NCBI RefSeq assembly: GCF_003569915.1
Contig: NZ_KZ984439.1
Span: 310,001-374,000, forward strand
DNA length: 64,000 nucleotides
Direction: 5' to 3'
Source of the DNA: Comamonas testosteroni
GTDB lineage: Bacteria; Pseudomonadota; Gammaproteobacteria; Burkholderiales; Burkholderiaceae_C
Shown here piece by piece: positions 8,633-17,503 of the stretch (position 1 is the first letter of the stretch; each line of letters opens with the position of its first letter). The notes under the pieces are model-generated. The model did not search any database. It was not told where the DNA came from and saw nothing but the letters and a program-made list of their open reading frames with translations. Made by a program: the position numbers and the translations under genes.

Positions 8633-9211
8633 GTGAAATCAAATCCCCAAGAAGCGTGCTGCGACACTTCTTCCAGCGTAGGCCGCTGGTTTTTGCTGGG
8701 TGCAGCCACCCTCGCCGCAGCCGCGCTCTTGTCTGCTTGTGCGGTCACTCCACCCAAAGGCATTCAGCCCATCACCGCATTCGACCTCAACCGCTATCTG
8801 GGCAAGTGGTACGAGATCGCCCGCATCGACCACAGCTTTGAGCGCGGCCTAGTGCAGACCTCTGCCGAGTACTCTCGAAACGACGACGGCACGGTTCAGG
8901 TCAAGAATCGTGGCTACAACCCGGAAAAAGCCACCTGGAAAGAATCCATCGGCAAGGCCAAATTCCTGGGCGCGCCGACCACGGCGGCATTGAAGGTTTC
9001 CTTCTTCGGCCCGTTTTATGGCGGCTACAACGTCGTCTATCTGGACGAATCCTATGAAAACGCGCTGGTGATCGGCAGCAATCTCGACTATTTTTGGCTG
9101 CTGTCCCGCTCACCAGCCATGGATGCCGAGAAGTACAACGCCCTGATGATGAAAGCTGGTGCCATGGGCGTCGACGTCAGCAAGGTGCTGAAAGTGCCAC
9201 AGGGCAAATAG
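8633..9211 (+). CDS. blc: Bacterial lipocalin (Blc-type outer-membrane lipoprotein)
   Basis: A 192-residue protein with an N-terminal hydrophobic segment ending in the lipobox LLSAC (lipidated Cys36). The lipocalin start motif GKWYEIARIDHSFERG follows, and the conserved barrel strands (YNVVYLDESYENALVIGSN; WLLSRSPAMD) are visible. Blc lipocalins sit in the outer membrane and bind fatty acids or lysophospholipids, often under envelope stress. Translation starts at GTG 8633, directed by a strong AGGAGG nine bases upstream. The residues before the hydrophobic segment make a longer than usual n-region. Monocistronic by appearance. Confidence 0.88.
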   Translation: MKSNPQEACCDTSSSVGRWFLLGAATLAAAALLSACAVTPPKGIQPITAFDLNRYLGKWYEIARIDHSFERGLVQTSAEYSRNDDGTVQVKNRGYNPEKATWKESIGKAKFLGAPTTAALKVSFFGPFYGGYNVVYLDESYENALVIGSNLDYFWLLSRSPAMDAEKYNALMMKAGAMGVDVSKVLKVPQGK

Positions 9212-9264
9212 GCAGCATCAAATGGATCGAGCAGCGGATCGGGCCGTGACCTGGTTTTTCAGGC

Positions 9265-9384
9265 TCACCCCGCAGAATCCGCCTCAGCCTCCGGCCATAA
9301 CCGTGGAAACAAAAACCGCAGCGCATGCTGCGGCAGCCCAAAGCGCACCTTGCCTTGCGGACCATTACTTTTAAGCAACCCACG
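9265..9384 (-). pseudogene. C-terminal gene remnant, possibly of a Fic-like protein
   Basis: Between a TAG (9385-9387) and a TGA (9265-9267) the minus strand encodes about 39 residues, including KVRFGLPQHALRFLFPRLWP followed by EAEADSAG. It has protein-like composition but no start codon or upstream continuation. It resembles, from memory, the C-terminal tail of some Fic-family proteins; that identification is weak. It is probably the remaining end of a deleted gene. Confidence 0.35.
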
Positions 9385-9435
9385 CTAAATCAGCGCGCCT
9401 AACGCACCCATGGCCGTGCGACACCAAAGCCCACA

Positions 9436-9522
9436 TTGCCAAGTTTGAATGGGTTCTATCTTTTTGTTTTTATTGAATAAATCATAAAAATTGCCAAGAT
9501 TTTTGCCAACTTTAATGCCAAG
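9436..9522 (+). repeat. Phased TTGCCAA direct repeats
   Basis: TTGCCAAG occurs at 9436-9443 and 9491-9498, TTGCCAAC at 9503-9510 and ATGCCAAG at 9515-9522. The last three are spaced exactly 12 bp apart in AT-rich DNA, like an iterated protein-binding site. Confidence 0.45.
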
Positions 9523-9550
9523 TCTTTCAAGTGAAAGAAATACCAATCAA

Positions 9551-9600
9551 AACAGGCTCCAGCCTATATATCTCATAGGCAAGCAGCTATCAAAAATGAA
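9551..9600 (+). repeat. Dispersed palindromic repeat, copy 4
   Basis: CCAGCCTATATATC, then TCATAGGCAAGCAG, then CTATCAAAAATGAA. The last 20 bases match copy 5 at about 10050-10084. Confidence 0.6.
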
Positions 9601-9608
9601 CTATCTTG

Positions 9609-9914
9609 CTACTGCTGCCCAGCCTGCCAAGCTTTCAACTCACTAGGCCGTAAGCCATAGCGCGCCAGCACACCTTCGTGCAAGCGGCGCAGCTCATCCA
9701 GGATCAGCGCTTTGATTTCTGCACGCTGATCGGGTGGTACAGCGGCTTGTATCGCTTGCTCAACCAGTGCAATGGCATCAGCTTCAGGCTGTTTGACTAC
9801 AGCTTTCACGGTGTCCTTGATCAAGGTGCGCCAGGTCAGCCGCAGCGGGTCAGGTTCGGCCAGGGTTTGGCGAATGGCGATGTATTCCTGCGTGCTGCGC
9901 TCATAGGTACTCAT
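9609..9914 (-). CDS. Small hypothetical protein
   Basis: 101 residues from the ATG at 9914 (106 from an ATG at 9929). It is charged and predicted largely helical, opening MSTYERSTQEYIAIRQTLAE, with no membrane segment or motif I recognise. Neither start has a clear ribosome-binding site. Three palindromic sites built on GGCGCAATTAA lie immediately upstream, and the 9929 start codon falls inside one of them. That suggests an autoregulated small gene of antitoxin or regulator type, but this is inference. Confidence 0.5.
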   Translation of the reverse strand: MSTYERSTQEYIAIRQTLAEPDPLRLTWRTLIKDTVKAVVKQPEADAIALVEQAIQAAVPPDQRAEIKALILDELRRLHEGVLARYGLRPSELKAWQAGQQ

Positions 9915-9920
9915 GGCAGT

Positions 9921-9966
9921 GTGGCGCATTTAATCAAATGCGGCGCAATTAAATTAAATGCGCCAC
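9921..9966. promoter_or_regulatory. Palindromic operator-like site upstream of the small hypothetical gene
   Basis: GTGGCGCATTTAAT (9921-9934) and ATTAAATGCGCCAC (9953-9966) are perfect 14-bp inverted repeats, with a further GGCGCAATTAA unit in the 18-bp spacer. The site covers the likely promoter or start region of the minus-strand gene. Confidence 0.55.
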
Positions 9967-9981
9967 TTTGGCCAACCATGA

Positions 9982-10007
9982 TGGCGCGATTCAACACAAT
10001 TGCGCCA
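9982..10007. promoter_or_regulatory. Second palindrome of the same motif
   Basis: TGGCGCGATT (9982-9991) and AATTGCGCCA (9998-10007) pair with one mismatch around a 6-bp centre and share the GGCGCAATT core of the palindrome at 9921-9966. This suggests two or more binding sites for one protein. Confidence 0.5.
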
Positions 10008-10034
10008 GCACTTCGAGCTTTCGCGCTACAAGTC

Positions 10035-10086
10035 AAAACAGCCTCTAGTCCAGATATTTCATAGGCAAGCAGCTATCAAAAATGAA
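10035..10086 (+). repeat. Dispersed palindromic repeat, copy 5
   Basis: CTCTAGTCCAGATATTTC, then ATAGGCAAGCAG, then CTATCAAAAATGAA. It lies directly downstream of the lpdA terminator. Confidence 0.6.
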
Positions 10087-10110
10087 AAAGGCAGCACTAA
10101 GGCTGCCTTT
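10087..10110 (-). terminator. Rho-independent terminator of the pdh cluster
   Basis: AAAGGCAGC (10087-10095) and GCTGCCTTT (10102-10110) form a 9-bp stem with a 6-base loop. Read on the minus strand it is followed by a run of T. It lies 34 bp after the lpdA stop. Confidence 0.75.
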
Positions 10111-10144
10111 GTTTTGAACAGGCCCTGAGACCTGATCGCTGCGC

Positions 10145-11992
10145 TTACTTGCGTGCCGGTGGCACGTCCGTGCAGGAACCATGCGCCACTTCCGCCGCCA
10201 TGCCGATGGACTCGCCCAGCGTGGGGTGCGGGTGGATGGTTTTGCCGATGTCCACGGTGTCAGCGCCCATTTCGATGGCCAGGGCGATTTCACCAATCAT
10301 GTCGCCGGCATGCGTGCCGACCATGCCGCCGCCCAGGATGCGGCCATGGCCGTGGGCTTCGGGGGAGTCGTCAAACAGCAGCTTGGTGAAGCCTTCGTCG
10401 CGGCCATTGGCGATGGCGCGGCCGGAAGCAGCCCAGGGGAACAGGCCCTTCTTGACCTTGATGCCTTGTGCCTTGGCCTGGTCTTCGGTCAGGCCCACCC
10501 ATGCCACTTCGGGGTCGGTGTAGGCGACCGAAGGAATCACGCGGGCGTTGAAGGCGGCAGAAGCGAGTTCCTTGTTGCCTTGCAGTTCGCCAGCGATGAC
10601 TTCAGCGGCCACATGCGCTTCGTGCACGGCTTTGTGGGCCAGCATGGGCTGGCCGACGATGTCGCCAATCGCGAAGATGTTGGGCACGTTGGTGCGCATC
10701 TGGATGTCGACGTCGATAAAGCCACGGTCGGTCACGGCCACGCCGGCCTTGTCGGCGCTGATCTTCTTGCCATTGGGCGTGCGGCCCACAGCTTGCAGAA
10801 CCAGGTCGTAGGTCTGGGGTTCGGGCACGGTGACGCCGTCCTTGGCAGGAGCGAATGTGACCTTGATGCCTTCGGGCGTGGCTTCGGCTCCCACGGTCTT
10901 GGTGTTGACCATGATGTTGTCAAAGCGCGGCGCGTTCATCTTTTGCCAGACCTTGACCAGATCGCGGTCAGCCCCCTGCATCAGGCCGTCCATCATTTCG
11001 ACCACATCCAGGCGTGCACCCAGCGTGCTATAGACGGTGCCCATTTCCAGGCCGATGATGCCGCCGCCCAGAATCAGCATGCGCTTGGGCACAGCCTTCA
11101 AGTCCAGCGCGCCGGTGGAATCGACCACGCGCTCGTCCTTGGGCATAAAGGGCAGATGCACGGCTTGCGAGCCCGCAGCAATGATGGCGTTCTTGAACTG
11201 AACGACCTTCTTGCTGCCGGTCTTGTCTTGGCCGTCACCGGTGGTTTCTTCCACTTCGATGTGGTTGGCAGACACAAAGTTGCCGTAGCCGCGCACGATG
11301 GTGACCTTGCGCATCTTGGCCATCTGGCCCAGACCGCCGGTCAGCTTGCCAATGACCTTTTCCTTGTGGCCGCGCAGCTGGTCGATGTTCACTTCCGGAG
11401 CGGCAAACTTCACGCCCGCCACTTCCAGGTGCTTGACTTCGTCCATCACGGCGGCCACGTGCAGCAGCGCCTTCGATGGGATGCAACCCACGTTCAGGCA
11501 CACGCCGCCCAGCGTCTTGTAACGCTCGACCAGCACAACCTTCAGGCCCAGGTCGGCAGCGCGGAAGGCTGCGGAGTAGCCGCCAGGGCCACCGCCCAGA
11601 ACAACCACGTCGCAGTCCATATCCACCGTGCCAGCGTAGTTGGCAGCGGGAGCAGCCGCCACAGCAGGTGCTGCTACAGGAGCAGGAGCCGCCGCCGCTT
11701 GTGCAGCAGGCGCAGGAGCGGCTTTTTGCTCTGCAGGAGCAGCAGCGCCAGCGTCCGAAGCTTCCAGCGCAATGATGACCGAGCCTTCAGCGACCTTGTC
11801 GCCAATCTTGACCTTGATTTCCTTGACCACACCGGCGTGGCTGCTCGGAATTTCCATGGAGGCCTTGTCGCTCTCCACGGTGATGAGGGACTGGTCCACG
11901 GCCACGGTGTCACCGGGCTGCACCAGCAGTTCGATCACGCCCACTTCGGCGAAGTCGCCAATGTCAGGCACCTTGATATCGATGAGGCTCAT
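10145..11992 (-). CDS. lpdA: Dihydrolipoamide dehydrogenase (E3) with N-terminal lipoyl domain
   Basis: A 615-residue E3 of pyruvate dehydrogenase that reoxidises dihydrolipoamide with FAD and NAD. It carries a lipoyl domain at residues 1-80 (lipoylated lysine in [13 protein letters not shown]) and an Ala/Pro linker, then the flavoprotein with [18 protein letters not shown] and the redox disulfide [13 protein letters not shown]. Near the end is the His-Glu pair region [10 protein letters not shown]-terminally lipoylated E3 enzymes are known in several betaproteobacteria. TAGGAGCG precedes the ATG at 11992. It is the last gene of the aceE-aceF-unknown-lpdA cluster and ends at a strong hairpin terminator. 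Confidence 0.95.
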   Translation of the reverse strand: MSLIDIKVPDIGDFAEVGVIELLVQPGDTVAVDQSLITVESDKASMEIPSSHAGVVKEIKVKIGDKVAEGSVIIALEASDAGAAAPAEQKAAPAPAAQAAAAPAPVAAPAVAAAPAANYAGTVDMDCDVVVLGGGPGGYSAAFRAADLGLKVVLVERYKTLGGVCLNVGCIPSKALLHVAAVMDEVKHLEVAGVKFAAPEVNIDQLRGHKEKVIGKLTGGLGQMAKMRKVTIVRGYGNFVSANHIEVEETTGDGQDKTGSKKVVQFKNAIIAAGSQAVHLPFMPKDERVVDSTGALDLKAVPKRMLILGGGIIGLEMGTVYSTLGARLDVVEMMDGLMQGADRDLVKVWQKMNAPRFDNIMVNTKTVGAEATPEGIKVTFAPAKDGVTVPEPQTYDLVLQAVGRTPNGKKISADKAGVAVTDRGFIDVDIQMRTNVPNIFAIGDIVGQPMLAHKAVHEAHVAAEVIAGELQGNKELASAAFNARVIPSVAYTDPEVAWVGLTEDQAKAQGIKVKKGLFPWAASGRAIANGRDEGFTKLLFDDSPEAHGHGRILGGGMVGTHAGDMIGEIALAIEMGADTVDIGKTIHPHPTLGESIGMAAEVAHGSCTDVPPARK

Positions 11993-12090
11993 ATGCGCTC
12001 CTATCTTGGTTTTTGTCTCTGTGCGGCCTGATCACTCAAGCCGCTTGAAAACGGTTTTATCTGGTCGGTGAAGCTGAGGGACTACGACCT

Positions 12091-12969
12091 TCAGCTCCAG
12101 TCAAAGGTCTGCAGCACGGTGCGGCTTTGCGGCTCGTAGAACAGCAAGATTTCGCAGTCATGGCCCGTGAACCCATCGGCATAGGTGCTGGTGATGAACT
12201 GAAACGGCGCGCCAGTTTCCGGGTGGATGGGGTGAATGCCATCGTCAGTGCCTACGTCGCTCAGCAGCTCATTGGTCACATTGCTCCAGTTGCCACCCCA
12301 GGCTGGCCCGCCAAGCACAGCCAGCAGATAGCGGCCACCGGTGGAGTCATAGCAATCGGTGCCCGGCTCGTACAAAGGCAGCTTGGCCACTTCGGCCGCG
12401 TCGTCCCAGGGCTTGGCAGAGTTCCAGCCATTGGCCAGAAAGTCCTGCTTGGCCTGGTTGTAGATGGCGTGCCGGGTGGCGTAATGCAGCTCCATCACGT
12501 CGCGCCACGAGTATTTGGCCTCGTGGTGCAACTCAAATGGTGGCTGCACGCCCATCTTGACCAGTTCACGGTGCTCGGTGCGCACCTCGCGCCAGTCCAG
12601 CGACTTTTCCGTCCAGTCCGCGCGCTCGGGCTGCTCCAGCATGAAGTAGCGCCAGTCGCCCAGCAGCTCGTACTTGCCTGCGTCGTTCAGCTTGAACGCC
12701 AGCCAGTCAGGCTTGAGCATGGCGGTGTCAAACTCGCCAGCGCTCCACTCGCCCACCTGCCCTTCGTAAGGCTCGCAGGGAGCCACGAGATGAATCGGCC
12801 CGCTCCAGGCATCGTCCAGCATGGCCAGGTCAATGGTGACCAGCGGCAGAAAATGCCGCGCGTACTTGTCGACCGGTTCGGCAAACACATCGGCCACTGC
12901 CGGAAAAGGCGTCAGGCCGGGAATCACGCCGCGCACATGCTCGATGGGATGCTGTCTCAGGTTCTTCAT
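12091..12969 (-). CDS. Hypothetical protein inside the pyruvate dehydrogenase cluster
   Basis: A 292-residue soluble-looking protein, rich in Trp, Tyr and acidic residues, with segments such as WSGPIHLVAPCEPYEGQVG and LGGPAWGGNWSNVTNEL. I recognise no family. I chose the ATG at 12969 (MKNLRQHPIEHV); an ATG at 13023 would add 18 mostly hydrophobic residues. It lies between aceF and lpdA with about 110 and 98 bp on either side, on the same strand, so it is probably co-transcribed. A direct role in pyruvate dehydrogenase is not shown, and it may be a later insertion into the operon. Confidence 0.65.
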   Translation of the reverse strand: MKNLRQHPIEHVRGVIPGLTPFPAVADVFAEPVDKYARHFLPLVTIDLAMLDDAWSGPIHLVAPCEPYEGQVGEWSAGEFDTAMLKPDWLAFKLNDAGKYELLGDWRYFMLEQPERADWTEKSLDWREVRTEHRELVKMGVQPPFELHHEAKYSWRDVMELHYATRHAIYNQAKQDFLANGWNSAKPWDDAAEVAKLPLYEPGTDCYDSTGGRYLLAVLGGPAWGGNWSNVTNELLSDVGTDDGIHPIHPETGAPFQFITSTYADGFTGHDCEILLFYEPQSRTVLQTFDWS

Positions 12970-13081
12970 CTCAAGGGCAAACTGGGTTGGGGAGGCAGCC
13001 ACTATAAAAAACAGTAGCTGCATGCCTAATTGAGTTATGGACTACAGGCCGATTTCATATAAAACCGGCCTGCGCACTGCA

Positions 13082-14770
13082 TTACAGCAGGATGCGGCGG
13101 TAGTCAGCCAGCACAGCGCCCAGATAGGCGTTGAAGCGGGCAGCAGCCGCGCCGTCGATCACGCGGTGGTCGTACGACAGCGACAGCGGCAGCGTCAGGC
13201 GCGGCACGAACTGCTTGCCGTCCCACACCGGCTTCATGGCCGACTTGGACAGACCCAGAATCGCCACTTCAGGCGCGTTGATGATGGGCGTGAAGTGGGT
13301 GCCGCCAATGCCGCCCAGCGACGAGATGGACATGCAGCCGCCTTGCATATCGGCAGCGCCCAGCTTGCCGTCACGGGCCTTCTTGGCCAGCTCACCCATT
13401 TCCTGGCTGATCTGGATGATGCCCTTCTTGTCGGCGTCCTTGAGCACGGGAACGACCAGGCCGTTCGGTGTGTCAGCGGCAAAGCCGATGTTGAAGTACT
13501 GCTTGTAGACCAGCGTGTCGCCATCCAGGGAAGCGTTGAACTCGGGGAACTTCTTCAGGGCCGCAACCACGGCCTTGATGACGAAGGCCAGCATGGTGAC
13601 CTTGACGCCCGACTTCTCGTTTTCCTTGTTGGTGGAGACGCGGAAGGCTTCCAGCTCGGTGATGTCGGCCTCGTCATTGTTCGTGACGTGGGGAATCATC
13701 ACCCAGTTGCGGTGCAGGTTGGCGCCCGAGATCTTCTTGATGCGCGACAGGTCCTTGCGCTCGACAGCGCCGAACTTGGCGAAGTCGACCTTGGGCCAGG
13801 CCAGCACTTCCAGGCCGCCGACGTTGCCGCCGGAAGAAGCCTTGGGAGCAGCAGCCTGCTGCGCCAGCGTCTGCACGGCACCGGCCATCACCGACTTGGT
13901 GAAGGCCTGCACGTCGTCAGCCGTGATACGACCCTTGTTGCCCGAGCCCTTGACTTCCGCCAGAGGCACGCCCAGCTCACGAGCGAACTTGCGCACGGAA
14001 GGCGATGCATAAGGCAGCGCGCCTGTGGGAGCCACGGTGGGGTTGTGGGCAGGCACGGCAGCGGCAGCGGGAGCAGCGACGGGCGCGGCCACCGGTGCAG
14101 CCACGGGGGCCGCGACAGGAGCTGCAGCCTGTGCAGGAGCGGCTACGGGAGCGGCGGTCTGCGCGGGAGCAGCAGCGGCGGCGCCCTGCACGCTCATCTG
14201 ACCGACCACATCACCCACATTGACCTTGTCGCCAATCTTGATGCTCAGCGCCGTGATGGTGCCAGCCGAGGGCGAAGGGATTTCCATGGAGGCCTTGTCG
14301 GACTCCACGGTGAACAGCGATTGCTCGGCGGTGACGGTGTCGCCCACCTTGACCAGCATTTCAATGACGGACACGTCCTTGAAGTCGCCGATATCAGGAA
14401 CCTTGATGTCCACAGTGGACGAGGCGGCAGGCGCTGCAGCCACGGGAGCGGCAGCAACAGGAGCGGCCACGGGGGCAGCAACCGGTGCAGGAGCGGGAGC
14501 CGAAGCGGCAGGCGCAGGAGCGGCGGCGCTATCTGCTGTTTCCAGCATCACGACCACAGAGCCTTCCTTGACCTTGTCGCCCAGGGCCACCTTGATTTCC
14601 TTGACCACACCAGCCTGGCTGGAGGGGATTTCCATGGAGGCCTTGTCGGACTCCACGGTAATCAGGGACTGCTCGACCTTGATGGTGTCACCCACCTTGA
14701 CCAGCACTTCGATCACGCCGACTTCGGAGAAGTCGCCAATGTCGGGGACTTTGATTTCTGTCAATGCCAT
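13082..14770 (-). CDS. aceF: Dihydrolipoamide acetyltransferase (E2) of pyruvate dehydrogenase
   Basis: A 562-residue E2 core that transfers acetyl groups from lipoamide to CoA. Two lipoyl domains are visible (about residues 1-80 and 118-200), each with [12 protein letters not shown] and separated by Ala/Pro-rich linkers. A peripheral subunit-binding domain follows (SPSVRKFARELGV, about 245-280), then the catalytic domain ending with the active-site signature SYDHRVIDGAAAARF. AAGGGGAGA lies before the ATG at 14770. It starts 18 bp after the aceE stop. Confidence 0.96.
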   Translation of the reverse strand: MALTEIKVPDIGDFSEVGVIEVLVKVGDTIKVEQSLITVESDKASMEIPSSQAGVVKEIKVALGDKVKEGSVVVMLETADSAAAPAPAASAPAPAPVAAPVAAPVAAAPVAAAPAASSTVDIKVPDIGDFKDVSVIEMLVKVGDTVTAEQSLFTVESDKASMEIPSPSAGTITALSIKIGDKVNVGDVVGQMSVQGAAAAAPAQTAAPVAAPAQAAAPVAAPVAAPVAAPVAAPAAAAVPAHNPTVAPTGALPYASPSVRKFARELGVPLAEVKGSGNKGRITADDVQAFTKSVMAGAVQTLAQQAAAPKASSGGNVGGLEVLAWPKVDFAKFGAVERKDLSRIKKISGANLHRNWVMIPHVTNNDEADITELEAFRVSTNKENEKSGVKVTMLAFVIKAVVAALKKFPEFNASLDGDTLVYKQYFNIGFAADTPNGLVVPVLKDADKKGIIQISQEMGELAKKARDGKLGAADMQGGCMSISSLGGIGGTHFTPIINAPEVAILGLSKSAMKPVWDGKQFVPRLTLPLSLSYDHRVIDGAAAARFNAYLGAVLADYRRILL

Positions 14771-14788
14771 GTTGTCTGTCTCCCCTTT

Positions 14789-17503
14789 TTAGGCGTGCAG
14801 CGGGTTGATCTTGTCGACGTTGATGCCGTACTTCTTGATCGCTTCGGCCACGGTGGTGGCGTTGATCTTGCCTTCGTCGGCCAGACCGCGCAGCGCAGCA
14901 ACCACGATGTAGTGGCGGTTGATTTCAAAGTGCTCACGCAGCTTGGCGCGGAAGTCCGAACGACCGAAGCCATCAGTGCCCAGCACCTTGTAGGTACGGC
15001 CCTTGGGCATGTAGGGACGGATCTGCTCGGCGTAAGCCTTCATGTAGTCGGTCGAAGCGACGACGGGGCCGGGATGGGCTGCCAGCTGCTGAGCCACGAA
15101 CGGAACCTTGGCGGTTTCCATGGGGTGCAGCAGGTTGAAGCGGTCCACTTCCTGGCCTTCGCGGGTCAGTTCGTTGAACGATGGGCAGCTCCAGACGTCG
15201 GCAGCAACGCCCCAGTCCTTTTCCAGCAGTTCCTGTGCGAAGAACGATTCGCGCAGGATGGTGCCGGAGCCCAGCAGTTGCACGCGCAGGCCGCTCTCGG
15301 GCACCTTCTGGCCCGGCTTGACCATGTACATGCCCTTGAGGATCTGCTGCTCCGTGCCTTCGACCAGGCCGGGCATGGGGTAGTTTTCGTTCAGCAGCGT
15401 GATGTAGTAGAAGACGTTTTCCTGGTTCTGCACCATGCGGCGCAGACCGTCTTGCATGATGACGGCCACTTCGTGAGCGAAGGTGGGGTCATAGGTAATG
15501 CAGTTGGGGATGGTGTTGGCCAGGATGTGGCTGTGACCGTCTTCGTGCTGCAGGCCTTCGCCGTTCAGCGTGGTACGGCCCGAAGTGCCGCCCAGCAGGA
15601 AGCCGCGCGCTTGCAGGTCGCCAGCGGCCCAGGCCAGATCGCCAATGCGCTGGAAGCCGAACATCGAGTAGTACACATAGAACGGGATCATGACCCGGTT
15701 GCTATGGCTGTAGCTCGTGGCCGCAGCAATCCAGCTGGACATGCCGCCGGCTTCGTTGATGCCTTCTTGCAGAATCTGGCCGGCCTTGTCCTCGCGGTAG
15801 TACATCACCTGGTCCTTGTCGACTGGGGTGTATTGCTGACCGTGGGGGTTGTAGATACCGACCTGACGGAACAGACCTTCCATACCGAAGGTACGGGCCT
15901 CGTCCACCAGGATAGGCACCACGCGGGGGCCAATGTTCTTGTCGCGCAGCAGCTGCGTCAGGAAGCGCACATAAGCCTGGGTAGTGGAGATTTCACGACC
16001 TTCGGGAGTGGGCTCCAGAATGGCCTTGAAAGTGTCCAGCGTGGGGGCTGTGAACTGCTCGTCAGCCTGTTGGCGACGGTGTGGCAGGTAGCCGCCCAGA
16101 GCCTTGCGGCGCTCGTGCAGGTACTTCATTTCCGGCGTGTCGTCGGCCGGCTTGTAGAAGGGGATGTCCGCGATCTGGCTGTCGGGGATTGGGATGTTGA
16201 AACGGTCGCGGAAGGCCTTGATGTCCTCGTCGCTCAGCTTCTTGGTCTGGTGAACGTTGTTCTTGCCTTCACCGACCTTGCCCATGCCAAAGCCCTTGAC
16301 GGTCTTGACCAGCAGCACCGTGGGTTGACCCTTGTGGCCATTGGCAGCGGCAAATGCAGCGTAGACCTTCTGCGAATCGTGGCCGCCGCGGCGCAGGTTC
16401 CAGATTTCGTCGTCGCTCATGTGCTCGACCATCTTCAGCGTGCGGGGGTCGCGGCCGAAGAAATGCTTGCGCACGTAGGCGCCATCGTTGGCCTTGAAAG
16501 CCTGATAGTCGCCGTCGTTGCACTCCATCATGATCTTCTTGAGTGCGCCGTCGTGGTCCTTGGCCAGCAGCTCGTCCCAGCCCTTGCCCCACAGCAGCTT
16601 GATGACGTTCCAGCCGGAGCCGCGGAATTCACCTTCCAGCTCCTGAATGATCTTGCCGTTGCCGCGCACGGGGCCGTCCAGACGCTGCAGATTGCAGTTG
16701 ATCACGAAGACCAGGTTGTCCAGGTTTTCGCGGGCAGCCAGACCGATCGCACCCAGGGATTCCACTTCGTCCATTTCGCCGTCGCCGCAGAACACCCAGA
16801 CCTTGCGGTTTTCGGTGTTGGCAATGCCACGGGCGTGCAGGTACTTCAGGAAACGTGCCTGGTAGATGGCCATCAGCGGGCCCAGGCCCATGGACACCGT
16901 GGGGAACTGCCAGAAGTCAGGCATCAGCTTGGGGTGGGGGTAGCTGGACAGACCCTTGCCGTCCACTTCCTGGCGGAAGTTCAGCAGTTGCTCTTCGGAG
17001 ATACGGCCTTCCAGGTAAGCGCGGGCATAGATGCCGGGCGAGACGTGACCCTGGATGTACAGGCAGTCGCCGCCGTGGTTTTCGTTTTCGGCGTGCCAGA
17101 AATGGTTGAAGCCGGCCGCAAACATATTGGCCAGCGAAGCGAAGGAGCCGATGTGGCCGCCCAGGTCACCACCTTCGGGGGGGTGAATGCGGTTGGCCTT
17201 GACCACCATGGCCATGGCGTTCCAGCGCATGTAGGCACGCAGGCGACCTTCGATTTCCAGGTTGCCGGGGCACTTTTCTTCCTGGTCGGCTTCGATGGTG
17301 TTCACATAGCCGGTGTTGGCCGAGAAAGGCATGTCCACGCTGTTCTGGCGAGCATGCTCAAGCAACTCTTCAATCAGCTTGTGGGCGTAGTCAGCGCCTT
17401 CGCGGTCGATCACGGCCGAGAGTGCGTCCATCCACTCACGGGATTCTTGTTGGTCCAGGCCGGCAGGCATACCAGCGCCTTGAGGGTCAGTCTGAGCTGT
17501 CAT
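14789..17503 (-). CDS. aceE: Pyruvate dehydrogenase E1 component, homodimeric type
   Basis: A 904-residue thiamine-diphosphate enzyme that decarboxylates pyruvate and acetylates the E2 lipoyl group. The ThDP/Mg motif is visible (FCGDGEMDEVES through VINCNLQRLDGPVRG), as is the N-terminal segment GGHIGSFASLANMFAAGFNH. Length is close to E. coli AceE (887). I chose the ATG at 17503, preceded by GAAGGAGA; an upstream in-frame ATG at 17605 has no ribosome-binding site and adds a non-conserved stretch. It is first in the cluster, so the 380-bp region upstream should hold the operon promoter. Confidence 0.96.
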   Translation of the reverse strand: MTAQTDPQGAGMPAGLDQQESREWMDALSAVIDREGADYAHKLIEELLEHARQNSVDMPFSANTGYVNTIEADQEEKCPGNLEIEGRLRAYMRWNAMAMVVKANRIHPPEGGDLGGHIGSFASLANMFAAGFNHFWHAENENHGGDCLYIQGHVSPGIYARAYLEGRISEEQLLNFRQEVDGKGLSSYPHPKLMPDFWQFPTVSMGLGPLMAIYQARFLKYLHARGIANTENRKVWVFCGDGEMDEVESLGAIGLAARENLDNLVFVINCNLQRLDGPVRGNGKIIQELEGEFRGSGWNVIKLLWGKGWDELLAKDHDGALKKIMMECNDGDYQAFKANDGAYVRKHFFGRDPRTLKMVEHMSDDEIWNLRRGGHDSQKVYAAFAAANGHKGQPTVLLVKTVKGFGMGKVGEGKNNVHQTKKLSDEDIKAFRDRFNIPIPDSQIADIPFYKPADDTPEMKYLHERRKALGGYLPHRRQQADEQFTAPTLDTFKAILEPTPEGREISTTQAYVRFLTQLLRDKNIGPRVVPILVDEARTFGMEGLFRQVGIYNPHGQQYTPVDKDQVMYYREDKAGQILQEGINEAGGMSSWIAAATSYSHSNRVMIPFYVYYSMFGFQRIGDLAWAAGDLQARGFLLGGTSGRTTLNGEGLQHEDGHSHILANTIPNCITYDPTFAHEVAVIMQDGLRRMVQNQENVFYYITLLNENYPMPGLVEGTEQQILKGMYMVKPGQKVPESGLRVQLLGSGTILRESFFAQELLEKDWGVAADVWSCPSFNELTREGQEVDRFNLLHPMETAKVPFVAQQLAAHPGPVVASTDYMKAYAEQIRPYMPKGRTYKVLGTDGFGRSDFRAKLREHFEINRHYIVVAALRGLADEGKINATTVAEAIKKYGINVDKINPLHA

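Larger units (their letters stand above)
9212..9608. other. 397-bp AT-rich gap holding a gene fragment and phased direct repeats
   Basis: There is no intact gene here. The gap contains a broken reading frame on the minus strand (9265-9384), four TTGCCAA-like direct repeats (9436-9522), and one copy of the dispersed palindromic repeat (9551-9600). Base composition drops well below that of the flanking genes between about 9450 and 9600. Confidence 0.6.

Noticed and set aside
8410-8763. 117-codon minus-strand frame before and across the lipocalin start
   Set aside because: Overlaps the lipocalin gene, which has a strong ribosome-binding site and lipobox; no family resemblance.
10181-12031. 616-codon plus-strand frame opposite lpdA
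   Set aside because: It mirrors lpdA over its whole length and has no domain character; lpdA on the minus strand has all expected motifs.
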